From the NCBI RefSeq assembly GCF_016584665.1, contig NZ_BBJB01000105.1:1-64000 (forward strand): a DNA stretch of 64,000 nucleotides, read 5' to 3'. The notes beneath the pieces are model-generated. The model did no database searches. It saw only the letters and a list, made by a program, of their open reading frames with translations, and had not been told where the DNA came from. Origin of the DNA: Pseudanabaena sp. lw0831. GTDB lineage: Bacteria; Cyanobacteriota; Cyanobacteriia; Pseudanabaenales; Pseudanabaenaceae. A program made the position numbers and the translations under genes. Positions within the stretch are counted from its first letter, which is position 1. Each line of letters opens with the position of its first letter. This document shows, piece by piece, positions 60,548 to 64,000 of the stretch.

Positions 60548-61476
60548 AGCTTAATCTCCTCTTTAATTTCCTCTAAATAGGCGCGTGGATTAAAACTCGT
60601 ATTTGCTTGAATCTTTTCGTAGCACTCTTGCTCGATCGCATTCAGATCCTGCGGCGTAACAACCTGAAGTTTGGCAAATAAATCACCGCGTCCGCCCTTT
60701 TGTAGCGTCCAGCCTTTGCCTCTTAGCCGTAGTGATTGACCTGATTTTAATCCTTTGGGAACTTTCATCGTCACGATGCCATCGGGAGTTGGCACTTTTA
60801 TTTCTGTTCCTAAGACCGCCTCGTCAGGACGAATGGGAATATCACAAACAAGACGATCGTCCTCAAAGCGAAAGAAGGAATGTGGCACTAGTTCAATCGT
60901 GAGATATAAATCGCCGCGCTGGTGAGAGAAGGGACTGGCTCGACCTTTGCCCTTAAGTCTGATCCGACTACTTGGTTTTGCACCTGCGGGAATACGCACA
61001 TTGATCGTATCTTCATCGAGTTGTAATCGCTTCTGAACACCGTGGAATGCTTCAGAAAAGGTAAGGACGATCGCGGCTTCAGTGTCGGGTGCAGGAGATT
61101 GAGAACGAAATCCACTACTGGAGTCTCTACGTTGCGATCGCCCCAACAGATCGTTAATAAACGAATCAAAGTCGCCATATTGCTCAAAGTTATTCCCAGC
61201 ATCAGTTTCTTTGGGTGGCGGTGCTTCATTATAATTAGGTTGATTCCATTGCTGCCCAAAGCGATCGTACTTCTCTCGTTTCTCTGGATCGGAGAGTACT
61301 TCATTTGCCTCGTTAAGATCTTTAAACTTTGCCTCTGCGTCCTTATCATCAGGATTGAGATCGGGATGATGCTTACGGGCAATCTTACGATAAGCTCGTT
61401 TAATTTCTTCAGGAGTTGCAGTTTTGTTCACTCCCAAAATACTGTAATAGTCCTTAAAGTCAGTTGCGATTGGCAT
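60544..61476 (-). CDS. cbpA: CbpA-type DnaJ co-chaperone
   Basis: 310 residues. The J domain has HPD (KHHPDLNP), followed by a short G/F-like linker and two C-terminal substrate-binding domains (INVRIPAGAKPSSRIRLKGKG, VPKGLKSGQSLRLRGKGW). No zinc-finger region is present, so it is class II. It stimulates a DnaK ATPase and is coupled with its inhibitor CbpM. Confidence 0.92.
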   Translation of the reverse strand: MPIATDFKDYYSILGVNKTATPEEIKRAYRKIARKHHPDLNPDDKDAEAKFKDLNEANEVLSDPEKREKYDRFGQQWNQPNYNEAPPPKETDAGNNFEQYGDFDSFINDLLGRSQRRDSSSGFRSQSPAPDTEAAIVLTFSEAFHGVQKRLQLDEDTINVRIPAGAKPSSRIRLKGKGRASPFSHQRGDLYLTIELVPHSFFRFEDDRLVCDIPIRPDEAVLGTEIKVPTPDGIVTMKVPKGLKSGQSLRLRGKGWTLQKGGRGDLFAKLQVVTPQDLNAIEQECYEKIQANTSFNPRAYLEEIKEEIKL

Positions 61477-61733
61477 TATTAGGTGTATTTTAGTTCTCTA
61501 TTTCGTGTTTCAGGCTATCTACGACGAATTGAACCACGCGATCGTTAAAAGCGATCGCTATCCAGACAGATGAACTACTTGATTTAGTAACTTTTTTGAC
61601 TTCATCTTTATTTGCTTCTAGAATTAATATGACAGACAATTGTTTGATTTCCTGATTGAATTAGTTGAATATGATATAAAACGTAATCAAAAATGCAGAA
61701 ATCAAGTTCTTTAGTAATTTCGGAAAGAGAATA

Positions 61734-62432
61734 ATGGCTCAACTCATATTGATCCGTCATGGACAAAGCCTTTGGAATGCGCTCAATAAATTTACGGGAT
61801 GGGTAGATGTGCCTCTAAGCGAGAGGGGTCGAGCAGAGGCAACGATCGCATCTTGTCGGCTCAGTGATTATCGGGTGAATGTCTGTTTTACAAGTAGATT
61901 AATTCGGGCGATCGAAACCGCGATGATCTGTCTGACCGAACGCGATGACATTTGTGGTGGCAAAATTCCGATTATTAAGCATGAAAATTCTGACCAAGTT
62001 TGGCATGGCTGGAATAACTATGATGGAAACCCAGCCGAAGAACTCCCTATTTTCACGAATGAAGCTCTCAATGAGCGATTTTATGGTGATTTGCAGGGCT
62101 TAAACAAAGCGGATACTGCTGAGAAATATGGCAGCGAACAAGTTTATGAGTGGCGTAGATCTTACAATGTCCGACCACCAGGCGGAGAAAGTTTAGAAGA
62201 TACACAAAAGCGGGTGAATGCTTATTTCAGAAGCCGTATTCTGCCCCACCTGCTACAAGGCGATAACGTTCTGATTACTGCGCATGGGAATTCTCTAAGA
62301 TCGATCATGATGATGTTAGATCGCCTCAGTCCATCGGAAGTGACAGCGTTAGAACTAGCGACAGGTGTACCAATCGCCTATGAGCTTGACATCTCTGGAG
62401 AGGTGATCGGCAAAAAAATCTTAAACGACTAG
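61734..62432 (+). CDS. gpmA: 2,3-bisphosphoglycerate-dependent phosphoglycerate mutase
   Basis: A 232-residue histidine phosphatase family protein: LIRHGQSLWNALNKFTGWVDVPLS holds the catalytic His. ERFYGDLQGLNK and RPPGGESLEDT are the dPGM signature, and ITAHGNSLRSI has the second His. It interconverts 3- and 2-phosphoglycerate in glycolysis. Confidence 0.93.
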   Translation: MAQLILIRHGQSLWNALNKFTGWVDVPLSERGRAEATIASCRLSDYRVNVCFTSRLIRAIETAMICLTERDDICGGKIPIIKHENSDQVWHGWNNYDGNPAEELPIFTNEALNERFYGDLQGLNKADTAEKYGSEQVYEWRRSYNVRPPGGESLEDTQKRVNAYFRSRILPHLLQGDNVLITAHGNSLRSIMMMLDRLSPSEVTALELATGVPIAYELDISGEVIGKKILND

Positions 62433-62470
62433 CGATCGCTCTGGCTTTGTATGATAGGCGATCGTTTTTT

Positions 62471-63037
62471 CTAAAAACTGACATCTTCGTATAGATCGTC
62501 AAATTTCCCTTCAAAGTTGATGCTCGATAATTGGAATTTATCTTGCTCTCCAGAATATGATTTTAACACCCATAAGCCCTCTTCATTGCGGCGAAAACAG
62601 TCAAGGCGCTGGCGTTTGGTGCTAACTAAAACGTACTCTTCGAGACTCTCTAGTTGCTGGTAATCGGCAAATTTATCGCCGCGATCAAATCCCTCAGTAG
62701 ATTTTGATAGAACTTCGATAATTAGTTTTGGGAAACGCTTATGATTTGGAGTTTGGGTATCGCTAGGATCGCAAGTCACCATCACATCTGGATAATAAAA
62801 ACGATTTAATGAATCGATTCTGGCTTTCATGTCAGACATATAAACACGACAACTAGAGCCGCGCAAATGGTTGCGAACTACAAAAGCCATGTTTAATGCG
62901 ATCGTAACGTGAGGATCGTTTGCGCCAGCCATTGCGTAAACATACCCGTCAATATATTCATGTTTAATCGCACTTTTTTCCTCCATTTCGAGATATTCGT
63001 CTGGAGTTATGCAATCAATTTTTGGTATTACAATCAT
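62471..63037 (-). CDS. Uma2-family (DUF820) endonuclease-like protein
   Basis: 188 residues: MEEKSAIKHEYIDGYVYAMAGAN, YPDVMVTCDP and KLIIEVLSKSTEGFDRGDKFADYQ give the PD-(D/E)xK-like core with the catalytic E and K. Uma2 proteins are abundant in cyanobacteria, often as many paralogues. Their role is unclear. Confidence 0.88.
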   Translation of the reverse strand: MIVIPKIDCITPDEYLEMEEKSAIKHEYIDGYVYAMAGANDPHVTIALNMAFVVRNHLRGSSCRVYMSDMKARIDSLNRFYYPDVMVTCDPSDTQTPNHKRFPKLIIEVLSKSTEGFDRGDKFADYQQLESLEEYVLVSTKRQRLDCFRRNEEGLWVLKSYSGEQDKFQLSSINFEGKFDDLYEDVSF

Positions 63038-63199
63038 GGCTTACCTACTGAGAAATTTGGATTAAGCTAGTTTTTATTTTATATCTTGAGCTGAGGGAGA
63101 TCGCTAGTAGTCAGATGTTTGAGATCTTGTTTCTAGCATCGAAATAACCTCAAATGTGTCCTCGCTATCTGGCTTTGTATTATAAGCGATCGCTAAATC

Positions 63200-64000
63200 C
63201 TAGTGACCGCCGCCAGCAGCATCTGAGGATCTAACTTTCTTGAAAAACAAAACTGCCACTCCACTCAATAGCAAAGCAAAGCCAATAAAGTAGAAACAAT
63301 CATTAAAAGCCATCACATAGGACTCGCGACTCACCGTACTCGAGATCGCCTGAAAAGCCTGAGACTGCGCCGTATTAAAATCCGTGCCCTTACTCACAAA
63401 TAACTGCGTCAAAGTGTCCACTCGTTGCTGCGTTTCGGGATTATATAGAGATATCGCATCACCCAAACGATTGGAGTGGAACTTTTCGCGCTGTGTTAAC
63501 AAAGTCGCCAAAGCCGCAATCCCAAAGGAGCCGCCCAAATTACGCATCATGTTAAATAAACCACTAGCCGAACCCGCTTGAGTTTTTGGTAAACCAGCAG
63601 TAGCGACAGCCGATAGAGGAACCATAATTAGCGGTTGCCCCATTGCTCTAACTAGTTGCGACCAGCGTAACTGATCGATACCACTGAGATTGGTGAGGTC
63701 AGAATTCATAAAACAGCTAATCGAGAAAACAATCACGCCTACACCAATTACCAAACGGCTATCCACTAGCTGAATTAATTTTGGTACGAAAGGAATCAAA
63801 AACAGTTGCGGAATCCCAGCCCACATTAATACTTCGCCAATTTGCAGAGCATTGTATTTCTGGATTTGGACGAGATATAGAGGCAAAAGATAAATAGAGC
63901 CATATAATCCTATTCCCAGTGAGATATTGACGATACTTGCTAGACCAAAATTGCGATCGCGTAGTAATCGTAAATTAATAAAAGGCTGTTTGCGTGTTAA
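63200..64000 (-). CDS. DHA2-type MFS multidrug exporter, C-terminal part
   Basis: The frame continues to the window end without a start, so the N-terminus lies outside. About 267 residues are visible with at least five hydrophobic segments. Landmarks are FINLRLLRDRNFGLASIVN, LYGSIYLLPLYLVQIQ, GSASGLFNMMRNLGGSFGIA and a final FIGFALLLSGVAVLFFKK. It is like EmrB/QacA exporters, usually paired with an HlyD-type fusion protein not visible here. Confidence 0.88.
   Translation of the reverse strand, partial: LTRKQPFINLRLLRDRNFGLASIVNISLGIGLYGSIYLLPLYLVQIQKYNALQIGEVLMWAGIPQLFLIPFVPKLIQLVDSRLVIGVGVIVFSISCFMNSDLTNLSGIDQLRWSQLVRAMGQPLIMVPLSAVATAGLPKTQAGSASGLFNMMRNLGGSFGIAALATLLTQREKFHSNRLGDAISLYNPETQQRVDTLTQLFVSKGTDFNTAQSQAFQAISSTVSRESYVMAFNDCFYFIGFALLLSGVAVLFFKKVRSSDAAGGGH

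Overview
The window is chromosomal DNA of a cyanobacterium, probably a filamentous Pseudanabaena-like species. The evidence is very frequent HIP1-type GCGATCGC octamers, a phosphoribulokinase with the redox cysteine pairs of oxygenic phototrophs (prk, 37.2 kb), photosystem I subunit PsaK (57 kb), and two membrane desaturases. The genus is a guess from overall character and was not tested. I see no rRNA or tRNA gene, no CRISPR array and no intact transposase.

Layout. 1-10.4 kb: five tandem signalling genes on the + strand (hybrid histidine kinases, a CBS/PAS/GAF kinase, a REC-GGDEF-EAL protein) that share near-identical receiver or kinase modules. 10.4-12.6: a transketolase/phosphoketolase-like enzyme. 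12.8-20.4: an accessory island. It holds vapBC flanked by direct repeats and by broken copies of a DUF1643 gene, an intact DUF1643 gene, a holo-ACP synthase, a six-gene minus-strand operon (ACP-like protein, XRE repressor, ImmA-type protease, thymidylate-synthase-like protein, hypermodified-thymine-type protein, MazG-like hydrolase), and an HNH two-gene module flanked by direct repeats. 21.4-24.8: NAD metabolism (NrtR-type regulator, nadD, pncB) with mazEF between. 25-30.2: a reductase, then a lipase-type candidate injected effector with a DcrB/DUF1795 partner, lying between a 3' fragment of an ada-type gene and the complete gene. 30.3-41: housekeeping genes (glnT-type ligase, MetX-like hydrolase, desaturase, creatininase family, PQQ propeller, prk, ATPase plus DciA, molybdopterin oxidoreductase) and two tandem 30-residue membrane peptides. 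41.6-47.5: a toxin-antitoxin and defence-type island (parD with broken parE, a second HNH module, DUF4926, two RelBE pairs, and an NB-ARC/TPR STAND protein with two partner genes). 47.7-64: mostly core genes (cysH, hydrolase, fabH-plsX, SPFH protein, solute-binding lipoprotein, nitroreductase, psaK, transglutaminase, DesC-like desaturase, cbpA-cbpM, gpmA, Uma2, MFS exporter cut by the window end).

The best candidate for an undescribed system is the operon at 14.7-19.1 kb. An ImmR/ImmA-style repressor-protease pair appears to control a set of pyrimidine- and DNA-base-modification-like enzymes together with an acyl-carrier-like protein, and a matching phosphopantetheinyl transferase lies convergently beside it. 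A clear promoter with three CTTAC/GTAAG half-sites at 10-base spacing precedes it. Second is the effector-chaperone pair at 26.8-29.3 kb. The window also carries many long perfect palindromes at gene ends. Their arms differ from one to the next, but most share a GC-NNN-GC apex.
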